DNA of 50,691 nt from an uncultured Hyphomicrobiaceae bacterium (GCA_937931785.1 CALHAX010000048.1:1-50691), one strand, 5' to 3'. Counted from the first letter of the stretch, positions 27,999-37,531 are shown. A program made the numbers and translations. Notes: a model not told the origin generated them from the letters alone.

Positions 27999-28361
27999 AT
28001 GCGGAAAGTAGTGTTCATCATCGCTGTGCTCTTCGCGGCCAAGATTGGTTATGAACAGCTGATCTACCGTTCCGCCACGTACGATGTAATCGTCGGGACC
28101 TATGCAAAGTCCGCGATCAAGGCCTGCTCGAAGAAGGCCGTCAATCCAAAAGCCGCAGAGTCGCTCTGGTCACAACCATCTTCCGTCAAGCTTGTGATCG
28201 GCAAAAGCGACCTTGATGTCTATTTCTGGCAGGTCAATCACCTGATGTGGCGCGCACGTTACAAGAACCCTTACCTGTTCATCACGACACGCAATGAACC
28301 AAACTACTTGTTGTGTGAATACGATATAATGCGGCAGTCGGCTTTCGTACAGCAGATGTAG
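27999..28361 (+). CDS. Small membrane-anchored or exported protein of unknown function
   Basis: 120 residues from ATG 27999, the best start because a hydrophobic stretch (MRKVVFIIAVLFAAKIGYEQ) follows at once. It reads as an uncleaved signal anchor or signal peptide. The rest is soluble, with Trp/Tyr-rich segments (DLDVYFWQVNHLMWRARY, NPYLFITTR) and two Cys (in KACSKK and LLCEYD) that could form a disulfide in the periplasm. I do not recognise a family. No ribosome-binding site is strong. It stands alone, divergent from the ureohydrolase and about 300 bases before the next transporter gene. Confidence 0.6.
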   Translation: MRKVVFIIAVLFAAKIGYEQLIYRSATYDVIVGTYAKSAIKACSKKAVNPKAAESLWSQPSSVKLVIGKSDLDVYFWQVNHLMWRARYKNPYLFITTRNEPNYLLCEYDIMRQSAFVQQM

Positions 28362-28425
28362 TCCGTCATTGCTTCGGCAACCCGAATTCTCCCGAAAAAC
28401 TGCGGCTCAATGGGTCGGATTTAAT

Positions 28426-28463
28426 AGGCCTGTGGCAAATTCTTGAAATTTGGCTCTAGGCCT
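28426..28463. repeat. Nested inverted repeat in the leader region of the ABC binding-protein gene
   Basis: Inner arms CAAATT/AATTTG (28436-28441, 28447-28452) around a 5-nt loop are flanked on each side by AGGCCT (28426-28431, 28458-28463), itself a palindrome, giving a 38-bp near-symmetric element. It lies in the roughly 300-base non-coding stretch 28362-28659, in which I see no other gene or clear promoter. Confidence 0.45.
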
Positions 28464-28659
28464 CGCCGATCTGTCGTTCTAAGCTGTCATGTATCGGTCA
28501 ATAATCCGCGTTATGCTTGTGATCATGGCAGCGAATCGGACAGGGAGGCATCGGTATCATTTTTCACGTGACTGCGTCTATCTCTCTGAATTTGTTTGCT
28601 CTTTTTGATATCAGGCATGGTCTCGCGGGACCGTCCAGTTCAAGGGAGAAGAGATAACA

Positions 28660-30246
28660 ATGACTCATGTAAATGACCTACTGAACGGCCTCAAGGCCGG
28701 GCGTTTTTCGCGTCGTGACTTCATGCAGGGCGCAATCGCGCTCGGCGTGACAGTTCATGCGGCCACAATGATGGCAGATCAGGCACTTGCTGCGCCAAAA
28801 CGCGGTGGCAACGTCCGGATGGGCCTTGCTGGTGGCTCCACAACGGATCAGCTTGACGGCGCAACGCACTCTGACAGCTTCATGATCATGCTTGGTCACG
28901 GTGCCGTTTTTGATTGCCTGACCGAAGTCACGGCAGACGGCCAACTCGTCGGCGAGCTTGCTGAAAGCTGGGAAGCTTCCGCAGACGCAAAAACCTGGAC
29001 GTTCAAGCTGCGCAAGGGTGTGACGTTCCACAACGGCAAAAGCTTCGGCGCAGATGATGTCATCGAGTCGCTGCAGCACCACACGGGAGAAAAGTCCAAG
29101 TCAGCGGCCAAGCCGATCGTATCTTCAATCACCGAAATGAAGAAAGAAGACGATCACACGGTCAAGATGACGCTGAAAGCCGGCAACGCCGATTTCCCGT
29201 ATCTGCTGAGCGACTATCACCTGATCATCTTCCCTGCGGGTATGAAAGATGAAGCCCTCAAGAAGGGTATCGGTACAGGCGGCTACAAGCTTGCAAGCTT
29301 CGAGCCGGGTGTACGCGCCACGGGTGAGCGTTATGAAAACACCTACAAGCAGAACTGCTACTTCGATTCCTACGAGATGATTGCCATCTCCGACGAAGCC
29401 GCTCGCATGAATGCTCTGATTACGGGCGAAGTTGATACGATCAACCGTGTTGACCTGAAGACCGAAAAACTGCTGGCGCGGAATCCAAACGTCACAATCT
29501 TCGAAGTGACCGGCAACCAGCACTACACCTTCCCGATGCTGACGAAGCAGAAGCCCTTCGACGACAATAACGTCCGCATGGCGCTGAAGCACGGCATCAA
29601 CCGGGAAGAGCTGGTCGCAAAAATCCTGCGTGGACATGGTGCCGTTGCGAACGATCACCCGATCGGTCCGGCGAACCAGTTCTACGCGAAAGACCTGCCA
29701 CAGACGGCTTACGATCCGGACAAGTCGAAGTTCTATCTCAAGAAGGCTGGTCTCGACAGCGTCAAGGTCGATCTCTCGGCAGCGGACGCAGCGTTCAATG
29801 GCGCGGTTGATGCGGCAGTTCTCTACAAGGAGAGCGCAGCAAAAGGCGGCATCGATATCAACGTCGTACGTGAGCCGAAAGATGGATACTGGTCCAACGT
29901 CTGGCTGAAAAAAGGCTGGTGCGCATGTTACTGGTCCGGTCGCGCGACGGAAGACTGGATGTTCTCGACAGCCTACGAAAAAGGTGTGCCATGGAACGAC
30001 ACCCAGTGGGAGCACGAGAAGTTCAACAAGATCCTGTTGGAAGCACGTGCCACGCTTGATCCTGCAAAGCGCAAGGACATGTACTTCGAAATGCAGAAGA
30101 TCACCAACGAGGAAGGCGGCGTTGTCATACCGATGTACGCAAACTACGTCGATGCGCACTCCAAGAAAATGGCGCATGGCCCGAACATCGGGAACCTCTG
30201 GCAGATGGACAACTCGCGCATGCTTGAGCGCTGGTGGTTCTCATAA
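28660..30246 (+). CDS. ABC transporter substrate-binding protein, family 5 (dipeptide/oligopeptide type), Tat-type leader
   Basis: 528 residues. The N-terminus has a twin-arginine pattern (FSRRDFMQG at residues 17-25) and a hydrophobic run ending ADQALAAPKRGG, so export by Tat with cleavage near residue 45 is likely. SBP_bac_5 blocks are LAESWEASADAKTWTFKLRK, GVTFHNGKSFGADDVIESL and PFDDNNVRMALKHGINREEL. ATG 28660 follows AAGGGAGAAGAG, a strong site. The cognate permeases and ATPase probably are the minus-strand genes at 33018-36529. The ligand is unknown. A strong terminator follows. Confidence 0.9.
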   Translation: MTHVNDLLNGLKAGRFSRRDFMQGAIALGVTVHAATMMADQALAAPKRGGNVRMGLAGGSTTDQLDGATHSDSFMIMLGHGAVFDCLTEVTADGQLVGELAESWEASADAKTWTFKLRKGVTFHNGKSFGADDVIESLQHHTGEKSKSAAKPIVSSITEMKKEDDHTVKMTLKAGNADFPYLLSDYHLIIFPAGMKDEALKKGIGTGGYKLASFEPGVRATGERYENTYKQNCYFDSYEMIAISDEAARMNALITGEVDTINRVDLKTEKLLARNPNVTIFEVTGNQHYTFPMLTKQKPFDDNNVRMALKHGINREELVAKILRGHGAVANDHPIGPANQFYAKDLPQTAYDPDKSKFYLKKAGLDSVKVDLSAADAAFNGAVDAAVLYKESAAKGGIDINVVREPKDGYWSNVWLKKGWCACYWSGRATEDWMFSTAYEKGVPWNDTQWEHEKFNKILLEARATLDPAKRKDMYFEMQKITNEEGGVVIPMYANYVDAHSKKMAHGPNIGNLWQMDNSRMLERWWFS

Positions 30247-30277
30247 GATCGGGTTTTCGATCTTTCAGCATCACGGG

Positions 30278-30308
30278 AACGGGGCCTTCGCGGGCCCCGT
30301 TTTCTTTT
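30278..30308 (+). terminator. Rho-independent terminator after the ABC binding-protein gene
   Basis: A 9-bp perfect stem AACGGGGCC/GGCCCCGTT (30278-30286, 30293-30301) with a 6-nt loop runs straight into a T-rich tail, 31 bases after the stop. It should isolate the binding-protein transcript from the sulfatase gene. Confidence 0.9.
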
Positions 30309-30408
30309 GTGGCATCCTGGTTTGTGAAAACAAACGGATACTGCGAGAGGGGGATTGGCATAACGCTCATTGCAGGTGATGGTGTCGAACCTTGTCAGGA
30401 GTCTCCGC

Positions 30409-31917
30409 ATGAGCACGCAACCAAATATTCTCCTCATCCAGACAGATCAACTCGTATCAAGTGTCTTGCGTTCATACGGTGATCCGATCTGCCATGCGCC
30501 AAACCTGGATGCTCTTGCAAACAATGGTCTTGTTTTCGAGACGGCGTACTGCAATTTTCCATTATGCGGACCATCACGCTTCTCAATGGCAACGGGGCAA
30601 ATGGCATCAAAAGTCGGGGCTTGGGACAACGGAGCAGAGTGGCCCGCAGAGATTCCGACATATGCACACTACATGAGACACGCAGGCTATCTGACCTGCC
30701 TGTCAGGAAAGATGCACTTCGTTGGACCGGACCAGTTGCATGGGTTCGAAGAACGGTTGACATCGGACATCTATCCGTCAGATTTCCTGTGGAGTGCCGA
30801 CTGGAATCAAACGGATTTTCACGGCGCGACAGATGAACGTATGCTGCGCGATTGCGGGCCGTGCGAACGGTCCGTGCAAATCGACTATGATGATGAAACG
30901 GCGTTCCATGCGGCACGTTGGCTATTCGATTATCGTCGAAGTTCGGAAAATCGACCATTTTTTCTCCATGTATCGTTCACTCATCCACACGATCCGTATC
31001 TGTGCCTGCCGAAGCATTGGGATCTCTATCGCGATGAAGACATTCCTATGCCCGCAGTATTTTCACTCCCCGACGTAGCCCATGATGCGCACAGCCTTGC
31101 TTTGTTACGAAATCATGGGCTGCTCGGGCTTGATGTCAGCGAAGCGCAGGTTCGACGGGCGCGGCGGGCTTACTATGGCGCGGTCAGTTACATTGACGAA
31201 AAGGTTGGCGAGCTCCTGGAGGCGCTGGACGGTACGGGTCTTCGCGAGAATACACTCATCATCTTCACGTCCGACCATGGTGAAATGCTGGGTGAGCGTG
31301 GGCTCTGGCTCAAGAAGAATTTCTATGAGCCGGCCATGCGTGTTCCAATGATTCTGAGCGGTGCTGGAGTATCAACGGGACAGCGTTCCAGAACACCGGT
31401 ATCGCTGATCGATATCCTCCCGACATGCCTCGGTGCTGCGGGGCGCGAAATTTTAGAGGCCGGACCTGAGGATCTGGACGGCACGAACATGCTGGCCTTG
31501 CCGTTGGATGATGCGAATCGTGCTGTATATGCGGAAATTCTGAGTGAAGGAACGCCAGCGCCTGCGTTCATGATTCGACGCGGATCATTGAAATACATCT
31601 CCTGCAGTGCCTACCCGCCAATGCTGTTTGATGTGTCCAGTGATCCCACCGAGATCAACAATCTGATAGATGATCCTGCCTGTCGCGAACAGCGTGCCAT
31701 GTTCGCTGATGAAGTCGCCGCACGATGGAACGAGCAAGCTCTGAAGCTCGATATACGGCGCAGCCAACAGCGGAGAAAATTTATCATGGAATCCATGACG
31801 CAGGGCGCACCCGTTTCATGGGATTACACACCGCAGCATCGAGAGAGCTGGTTTCGTGGGCAAGAAAATTACAACGACTGGGCCTTTTCTCACCTTCCTG
31901 CTCACTCCAGGAGTTGA
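30409..31917 (+). CDS. Type I sulfatase (alkaline phosphatase superfamily)
   Basis: 502 residues from ATG 30409, which follows CAGGAG; an in-frame upstream start at 30370 is less likely. The sulfatase signature is CGPSR (C53-R57), where Cys would be converted to formylglycine, followed by FSMATGQ. Metal-binding elements are the N-terminal ILLIQTDQL and FTSDHGEMLGERGLWLKKN. It has no signal peptide, so it acts in the cytoplasm on an imported sulfate ester; choline-sulfatase and arylsulfatase-like enzymes and some phosphonate hydrolases share this layout. The maturation enzyme is not in the window. The gene lies between two parts of a split ABC transporter. Confidence 0.85.
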   Translation: MSTQPNILLIQTDQLVSSVLRSYGDPICHAPNLDALANNGLVFETAYCNFPLCGPSRFSMATGQMASKVGAWDNGAEWPAEIPTYAHYMRHAGYLTCLSGKMHFVGPDQLHGFEERLTSDIYPSDFLWSADWNQTDFHGATDERMLRDCGPCERSVQIDYDDETAFHAARWLFDYRRSSENRPFFLHVSFTHPHDPYLCLPKHWDLYRDEDIPMPAVFSLPDVAHDAHSLALLRNHGLLGLDVSEAQVRRARRAYYGAVSYIDEKVGELLEALDGTGLRENTLIIFTSDHGEMLGERGLWLKKNFYEPAMRVPMILSGAGVSTGQRSRTPVSLIDILPTCLGAAGREILEAGPEDLDGTNMLALPLDDANRAVYAEILSEGTPAPAFMIRRGSLKYISCSAYPPMLFDVSSDPTEINNLIDDPACREQRAMFADEVAARWNEQALKLDIRRSQQRRKFIMESMTQGAPVSWDYTPQHRESWFRGQENYNDWAFSHLPAHSRS

Positions 31918-31944
31918 TCAGGAGTACCATCCAGATATATTATA

Positions 31945-33006
31945 TTAATCGTCCAGCAAGGCGGAAAAATCTGCGTTGAAAAGCGCCCGATCCATTTCCC
32001 CTGACATTGAGACTTCATTCAAAGCGAGGGCAATCCAGAGGAAATGCGCCATGGCCGTTCCACTCATATGGCGTGCACGTAAGTGCCCATGGATCAACTG
32101 CGGGTCGTTGCGCAATTGCACGGGAACACCACCATCTGTCAGGCACTTTGCGTAGGCCAGAGCATCGTCACGGAGCGGATCGCATCCAGCAGATGTTATA
32201 ATTGCGGGTGGAAGACCAGAAAAGTCTGTTGCGCTGAGCGGTACAAGTTCTGCGTCCGTCGTCGTCGCGACATCCGTATCGCCTGCAAGCACTTTCCAGT
32301 AATGCACAACGTCGGCTGTTGTCAGGCCCGGAGCATTTGCGTTTGTGGCGTACGATCCACCTTCCGGTCGTGCGCCCAGTGCCGGATAGATCAGAAGCTG
32401 GGCTGCCGGGAGCATGACATCGCCTGTTCTGCGAAGCCGTAGGCACAAAGCTGCCGCAAGATGGCCCCCGGCACTATCACCACCAACCACGACCTGGTCA
32501 TATTTTTTCACCAGACGTCGATACACAGCCTCCGCATCGTCAAGTGCCGCCGGATGTCGATGCTCAGGACAAAGACGGTAATCGACGGCAACGATATCCA
32601 TCCCCGATGCAGCACAGAATTCTGCACAGATACTATCATGGCTTTCCAATCCACCGACAATCCATCCGCCACCGTGCAAATACATGAGACACGTTGCAGA
32701 CGGTGCCTCCTCCCCTCCAAACAGCTTTCGCAAATTACTGTCCTGGATATCGATATCAGCGCTTTCCTCTGAATCGCGATACGTGCGTGTCGGGATTTTG
32801 CGTTTCGGTTTCGTCGCTGTCACGCTCCCGTCTTCGCTCGTTACGCCGAGGGGATACGGATAGTCAAACGCGGCGCAAAGCGCATTATAGGCAGTCCGGG
32901 ACTCCGCGACAGAACTCTGGTTCACACCATCGGGATAGTGCTTTGCCGTCTCGTCGATAAAAGCCAGCACCTCGGGATCTGTCGGCCAACCGGCACGCGA
33001 AGACAT
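31945..33006 (-). CDS. Alpha/beta hydrolase, hormone-sensitive-lipase (HSL) family esterase
   Basis: 353 residues. The oxyanion motif is HGGGW (111-115). The nucleophile elbow is GGDSAGG with S178. The acid is probably the Asp of SAGCDPLRDDA, and the His lies in LIHGHLRAR. The family hydrolyses esters or amides of short acyl chains. It lies 12 bases after the ATPase gene stop on the same strand, so it is the last gene of the transporter operon and probably acts on the imported compound. There is no signal peptide. Confidence 0.88.
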   Translation of the reverse strand: MSSRAGWPTDPEVLAFIDETAKHYPDGVNQSSVAESRTAYNALCAAFDYPYPLGVTSEDGSVTATKPKRKIPTRTYRDSEESADIDIQDSNLRKLFGGEEAPSATCLMYLHGGGWIVGGLESHDSICAEFCAASGMDIVAVDYRLCPEHRHPAALDDAEAVYRRLVKKYDQVVVGGDSAGGHLAAALCLRLRRTGDVMLPAAQLLIYPALGARPEGGSYATNANAPGLTTADVVHYWKVLAGDTDVATTTDAELVPLSATDFSGLPPAIITSAGCDPLRDDALAYAKCLTDGGVPVQLRNDPQLIHGHLRARHMSGTAMAHFLWIALALNEVSMSGEMDRALFNADFSALLDD

Positions 33007-33017
33007 TCAGAATGATC

Positions 33018-34691
33018 CTAATTACCAGCCAGCTCAATGCCAGGTTTGTTCTTCTCCCGGTCTTCAAGAAGCTTGGTCAGCCATTCCGGATCCATTTCCG
33101 GAACAGACGATAGCAGCAAGTCCGTATACTCGTGGTGTGGTGGCGTGAACATCTGGTCCTTCGGTCCCTGCTCCACAACACGTCCCTGAAGCATGACAAC
33201 AACTTCGTCTGCAATCGAGCGGACGGTCGCAAGATCATGGGTGATGAACATATAGGAGAGGTTCAACTCCTCCTGCAGACGGAACAGCAGCTTCAAAATA
33301 CCCTCGGCCACGATCTGATCGAGCGCCGAGGTAACCTCGTCACAGATGATAAACTCCGGCTCCGCTGCGAGCGCACGCGCAATGCTGATACGCTGTTTCT
33401 GGCCGCCAGAAAGCTCGCCAGGAAAACGGTCAATATACTCGTCTGGTTCCAACTCGATTTGACTGAGAAGTTCACGAACACGTTCGCGCTTCTTTGCCCC
33501 AGTCAGTCCCAGGTAGAATTCCAGTGGTCGGCCGATGATATCGCGAATACGCTGGCGTGGGTTCAGTGCCGTATCGGCCATCTGATATATCATCTGGCAC
33601 TGGCGCAACTGATCCTTGGAGCGCTGGCGATAATCCGCAGGCAATTCCTCTCCATTCGAAAGAATACGCCCTTCCTTGGGCGCAAGAAGACCGGTGATAC
33701 AGCGTGCTGTCGTCGATTTTCCCGAGCCGGATTCTCCCACAACAGCGACCGTGCGCTTCCTGTGAATATCGAACGCAACATTGTGCAGGACCATATCGCC
33801 AGACGTGTATCCCGCCGTGACGTTCTCAATGCGAATGACCGAAGTTTCTTCCGGCCCAGCCAATGGTTTTTGCGGTTTCTGGAAGGAGCGAACGGCCCAA
33901 AGCGACTTCGTGTAATCTTCTTTCGGGTCCGATAGCATGTCTTCGGTGACGGCTTCTTCAACCAATTCTCCGTAGCGCAACACCATGATCCGGTCAGCCA
34001 TTTGCGCAACAACAGCAAGGTCGTGTGTAATATAGATTGCTGCGGTGTTGAACTGGCGCACGATATTACGGATGGCATCAAGAACTTCAATTTGCGTTGT
34101 CACGTCGAGCGCTGTCGTCGGCTCATCAAAGACAATCAGATCGGGACGACACGACATGGCCATAGCTGTCATGGCACGTTGAAGCTGACCACCTGACACT
34201 TGGTGCGGATAGCGAAAGCCGATCTCACTTGGATTAGGCAGGCGAAGTTTTTCGTAAAGCTCCACCGCGTCCTTCCGGGCGGTCTCCTGATCCAGAACAT
34301 CATGATGGATTGGTGTTTCGGAATACTGATCGATCAGCTTGTGGGCCGGGTTGAACGACGCGGCAGCAGACTGAGCCACGTAGGCAATGCGTGAGCCACG
34401 GAGTTTGCGTTTTGCTTCATCGGATGCAGTGGACAGTTCGATGCCATCAAAAAGAATGGACCCTTCCGTGATACGACATCCGTCCCGTGCGTAACCCATG
34501 GCTGCAAGTCCAAGGGTGGATTTACCGGCGCCGGATTCCCCGATCAAACCAAGCACTTCGCCACGATGGAGATTGAGGTCGATGCCCTTGATGATCGGGT
34601 TCCACACATCATCGGCCATGCCATCGATCTTGATGCCGCGCATTTGCAGCAGGATGTCACCAGACTGGCCGTTCGCATTTGTATCGGTCAT
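33018..34691 (-). CDS. Dipeptide/oligopeptide-type ABC transporter ATPase, two fused domains
   Basis: 557 residues with two ABC domains. Domain 1: Walker A GESGAGKSTL, signature VSGGQLQRAMTA, Walker [13 protein letters not shown]. Domain 2: Walker A GESGSGKSTT, signature LSGGQKQRISIA, Walker B FIICDEVTSALD. Domain 2 has Val instead of the usual Pro after the catalytic Glu (DEVTSALD), which also occurs in other DppF-like proteins. ATG 34691 follows AAGGA. It powers the two permeases directly upstream; the matching binding protein is most likely the plus-strand gene at 28660. Confidence 0.93.
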   Translation of the reverse strand: MTDTNANGQSGDILLQMRGIKIDGMADDVWNPIIKGIDLNLHRGEVLGLIGESGAGKSTLGLAAMGYARDGCRITEGSILFDGIELSTASDEAKRKLRGSRIAYVAQSAAASFNPAHKLIDQYSETPIHHDVLDQETARKDAVELYEKLRLPNPSEIGFRYPHQVSGGQLQRAMTAMAMSCRPDLIVFDEPTTALDVTTQIEVLDAIRNIVRQFNTAAIYITHDLAVVAQMADRIMVLRYGELVEEAVTEDMLSDPKEDYTKSLWAVRSFQKPQKPLAGPEETSVIRIENVTAGYTSGDMVLHNVAFDIHRKRTVAVVGESGSGKSTTARCITGLLAPKEGRILSNGEELPADYRQRSKDQLRQCQMIYQMADTALNPRQRIRDIIGRPLEFYLGLTGAKKRERVRELLSQIELEPDEYIDRFPGELSGGQKQRISIARALAAEPEFIICDEVTSALDQIVAEGILKLLFRLQEELNLSYMFITHDLATVRSIADEVVVMLQGRVVEQGPKDQMFTPPHHEYTDLLLSSVPEMDPEWLTKLLEDREKNKPGIELAGN

Positions 34692-34695
34692 GGTT

Positions 34696-35562
34696 CTAGT
34701 CCTTCAACCCGCTGGAACGGTGCAACATCCAGTCAACGACGAAGTTCACCGCCACGGTGAGCAGAGCGATCGCACCGGCCGGAATGAGCGGCGTGATATC
34801 TCCGTAAGAGATCAACGTTGCACTTTCTTTCACCATGCTTCCCCAGTCTGCCGTTGGCGGTTGAACACCAAGGCCGAGGAACGAGAGTCCGGCAATCAGA
34901 AGGAAGACGAAGCAAAACCGCAAGCCGAATTCCGCAACCAGAGGAGCCATGGAGTTTGGCAGCAACTCCTTGCGGATAATCCACCCAAGGCCTTCGCCGC
35001 GCAGTTTTGCGGCCTCCACAAAATCCATCACCACGATGTTCATCGCGACAGCGCGGGCGAGCCTGTAGACACGTGTCGAGTCAAGGAATGCGATAACGAG
35101 AATGAGTGTGAGCGAAGCTCCCGCGATACTCGTGAAGCCAAGGTTTATATCCGGAGCGCGCCCTGCAAACACGGTAAGCAGAAGAAGGGCAAAAATCAGC
35201 TGCGGAATAGCCATGATCACGTCCACGATTCGACTGAGGATCTGATCGATCCAACCACCCAGCGTCGCCGCAATCAAACCAAGGGTTCCTCCCAAAAGGA
35301 ACGAGAGGATGGTTGTCGCAAGCGCAATGCCGACCGTGTTCCGAGCCCCGTAGATCAGCCGCGAGAGAACGTCACGGCCAAGTTGATCCGTACCAAGCCA
35401 GTAGGTTTGATCCCACTCCAGGTAAAGATCGCCGACGACCTCGGTCTCGCTGAACGGTGCAATGATATCTGCAAACACCGCCACAATGACATAGACGAGA
35501 ATGACAATCATTCCGAACCATGCGGTTGGTGGAGCTGTTGCGAGTTCCTTCAGGAATTTCAT
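34696..35562 (-). CDS. ABC transporter permease, DppC/OppC family
   Basis: 288 residues with six membrane helices. The family lead-in GTDQLGRDVLSRLIYGARNT follows the first periplasmic loop, and the coupling loop is EAAKLRGEGLGWIIRKELLP. It starts 11 bases after the stop of the DppB-like gene and ends 5 bases before the ATPase start, so it is co-transcribed. There is no N-terminal extension. Confidence 0.92.
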   Translation of the reverse strand: MKFLKELATAPPTAWFGMIVILVYVIVAVFADIIAPFSETEVVGDLYLEWDQTYWLGTDQLGRDVLSRLIYGARNTVGIALATTILSFLLGGTLGLIAATLGGWIDQILSRIVDVIMAIPQLIFALLLLTVFAGRAPDINLGFTSIAGASLTLILVIAFLDSTRVYRLARAVAMNIVVMDFVEAAKLRGEGLGWIIRKELLPNSMAPLVAEFGLRFCFVFLLIAGLSFLGLGVQPPTADWGSMVKESATLISYGDITPLIPAGAIALLTVAVNFVVDWMLHRSSGLKD

Positions 35563-35572
35563 GAAAATGGCC

Positions 35573-36529
35573 CTACCGCGGATGAAGCAGCCGCGGGTTC
35601 GTCAAGATCGACAAGACATCCGCAAGCAGGTTGAGAAGCACATATGTGCCGGCGAAGATCAGGCTCGATGCCTGCACGACCGTGATGTCGCGTTTTGCAA
35701 CCGAGTCGACGAGCAACTGGCCAAGGCCTGGATAAACGAACACCACCTCGACCAGCACAACCCCCACAACCAGGAAAGCCATGTTCAGCGCAATAACGTT
35801 GATAATTGGCGCAAGCGCATTAGGCAGGGCATGCTTGATTATGATCTGGGAACGCGTGATGCCCTTGAGACGCGCCATTTCAATATAGGGGCTTGCAAGC
35901 AGGTTGATGATCGCTGCTCGTGTCATGCGCATCATATGCGCCATGACTACAAGTGTAAGCGTCAATGACGGCAGCACACTCCGATAAACCCGGTCCCAGA
36001 AAGGCGTTTCCGGACCAATGTTTGAGATCGAGGGAAACACCCCAAGGTTCACAGCAAAGATCATGATCAGGATGTAGGCGACAAAAAACTCTGGAAACGA
36101 GATTGTCGTGAGCGTCATGACGTTGATAGAGCGATCGAGGAAGGATCCCCGATACAGCGCGGCGAGAACTCCGAATAGAACAGCGAGCGGCACGGCGATG
36201 AGTGCCGCCATGGACGCAAGAAACAATGTGTTCCAGAGCCGCGAGCTTATGAGTTCAGAAATCGGACGCTGGTTGGCCAATGACTTGCCAAAATCGCCCT
36301 GCGCAATACCAGCCAGCCAGCTAAAATACCGCTCTACAGGCGGTTTATCCAGGCCAACATCCTTGCGAAACTGAGCAACTGTTTCGGGAGTCGCCGCTTG
36401 TCCAAGAATCTCAGTAGCGATGTCGCCTGGCAGGAACTCGACTGACGAGAAAATCAGAACAGACACAACGAAAAGTGTCACGACACCAAGCGCAAGGCGC
36501 TGTGTCACCATCTTGAGTATCGGCCACAT
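35573..36529 (-). CDS. ABC transporter permease, DppB/OppB family
   Basis: About 318 residues from ATG 36529, chosen because a GGGGGG run precedes it by 11 bases and the N-terminus MWPILKMVTQRLALGVVTLF then starts the first helix; in-frame ATGs at 36571 and 36556 exist. Features are LPGDIATEILG, the periplasmic VERYFSWL segment, and coupling loop EMARLKGITRSQIIIKHALP. A TATAGT hexamer on this strand (36586-36581) could be the -10 of the operon promoter. First gene of the minus-strand transporter operon. Confidence 0.9.
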   Translation of the reverse strand: MWPILKMVTQRLALGVVTLFVVSVLIFSSVEFLPGDIATEILGQAATPETVAQFRKDVGLDKPPVERYFSWLAGIAQGDFGKSLANQRPISELISSRLWNTLFLASMAALIAVPLAVLFGVLAALYRGSFLDRSINVMTLTTISFPEFFVAYILIMIFAVNLGVFPSISNIGPETPFWDRVYRSVLPSLTLTLVVMAHMMRMTRAAIINLLASPYIEMARLKGITRSQIIIKHALPNALAPIINVIALNMAFLVVGVVLVEVVFVYPGLGQLLVDSVAKRDITVVQASSLIFAGTYVLLNLLADVLSILTNPRLLHPR

Positions 36530-36657
36530 GCCGTTGTCGTCCCCCCGTTTATACATTGCCTGTTTCGGCATATTGGGAAGACTATAACACGACTTTGGAA
36601 CATGACGAGTGCCGAGGCGGATAAGTTCGCCATGGCACGGGTTCCAACACGGAAAAG

Positions 36658-37434
36658 CTAGTTGCGGTTATTGTCGAACGGTTTGCGATGGCGACGAGGC
36701 TTCACCTGAGGTGCCACCTCTTCAAAAACCGGTTCTGGTGCCTGCGCCTTTGCTTTGCGGACGGCAATCCGTTGACGTTTTCGCCGGGCCCGCAGTGCGC
36801 GTTCACGTTGCTGCAGTCGAAGCGTTGCCCGGTCGTCAATTCCGGACGTAGCTGGGTCAAAAAGCAGAGTGTCAGTTGCGGCCCCCCCGAACGACGCTGT
36901 TCTAGCGGTCTCTTTCCGTCTGAGCGCTCGAACGCCCTGTGGTAAACGCGTCGGCAATGGAATGCCGATCGCAGGTGACGATGAGTGCGTCTCCGAGGCC
37001 GGAAGCGCAGCGAACGTCTGGTTGGCAACGGTGGACGTGATCGACGGTTGGCCAGTTGTTTTACCAGATCTTGCAAAACCCACATCGACGTCACCCACAC
37101 TTGGGGCAATACTTGTATGAACCACAGGCTGCGCTGCTCCACCCGTTGCAGCGTCCGCCGAGCCGAATTCGGATTTTGTGTGTACAGCAGGCGCGATTTG
37201 GGTCGGTTTGATCTCTCGCGTTGTCGTACTGCTCGCGGATTCAACAGGCGCAAGCTTCGGCAACTGGGCTATGACCTGCGCTGGGCCGGCCTCCCGTTTC
37301 AGTTCCGCAAGCACAGGTGTTGGAGAACCCTTTGATTGCGGAACAAAGCCCTCGTGATCAGCATTGAGCCCAAAGACGGTCACAACCGTTCCGGCAACGG
37401 CAACACCTGCCAGCAGGGTTTTGGCACGCAACAT
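36658..37434 (-). CDS. Low-complexity membrane-anchored or exported protein of unknown function
   Basis: 258 residues. A short N-terminal hydrophobic stretch (MLRAKTLLAGVAVAGTVVTVFG) is followed by a low-complexity Ala/Thr/Ser/Pro-rich middle (about 25-170) and a very basic tail rich in Arg and Lys (for example RKRQRIAVRKAKAQAPEP). No known domain is recognised. ATG 37434 follows CGGAG. The tail contains RRKETARTAS, very close to RRKETALTAS in the unrelated-looking protein at 45175. It is divergent from the aor operon and 86 bases from the transporter operon. A cell-envelope role is only a guess. Confidence 0.6.
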   Translation of the reverse strand: MLRAKTLLAGVAVAGTVVTVFGLNADHEGFVPQSKGSPTPVLAELKREAGPAQVIAQLPKLAPVESASSTTTREIKPTQIAPAVHTKSEFGSADAATGGAAQPVVHTSIAPSVGDVDVGFARSGKTTGQPSITSTVANQTFAALPASETHSSSPAIGIPLPTRLPQGVRALRRKETARTASFGGAATDTLLFDPATSGIDDRATLRLQQRERALRARRKRQRIAVRKAKAQAPEPVFEEVAPQVKPRRHRKPFDNNRN

Positions 37435-37531
37435 ATAAAATTACTCCGTTTACACGCAAGTCTTAGGTAACACCTGACAACAGGTCCGCACCATTGTCAG
37501 TTTGACTTGTTGCCAGAGTTCTTGTGATCTG

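Noticed and set aside
29125-30177. Open frame of 350 codons on the minus strand
   Set aside because: Antisense to the ABC binding-protein gene, with no recognisable motif or plausible start.
34498-35634. Open frame of 378 codons on the plus strand
   Set aside because: Antisense to the DppC-like permease and the start of the ATPase gene; highly charged, repetitive translation without a domain.
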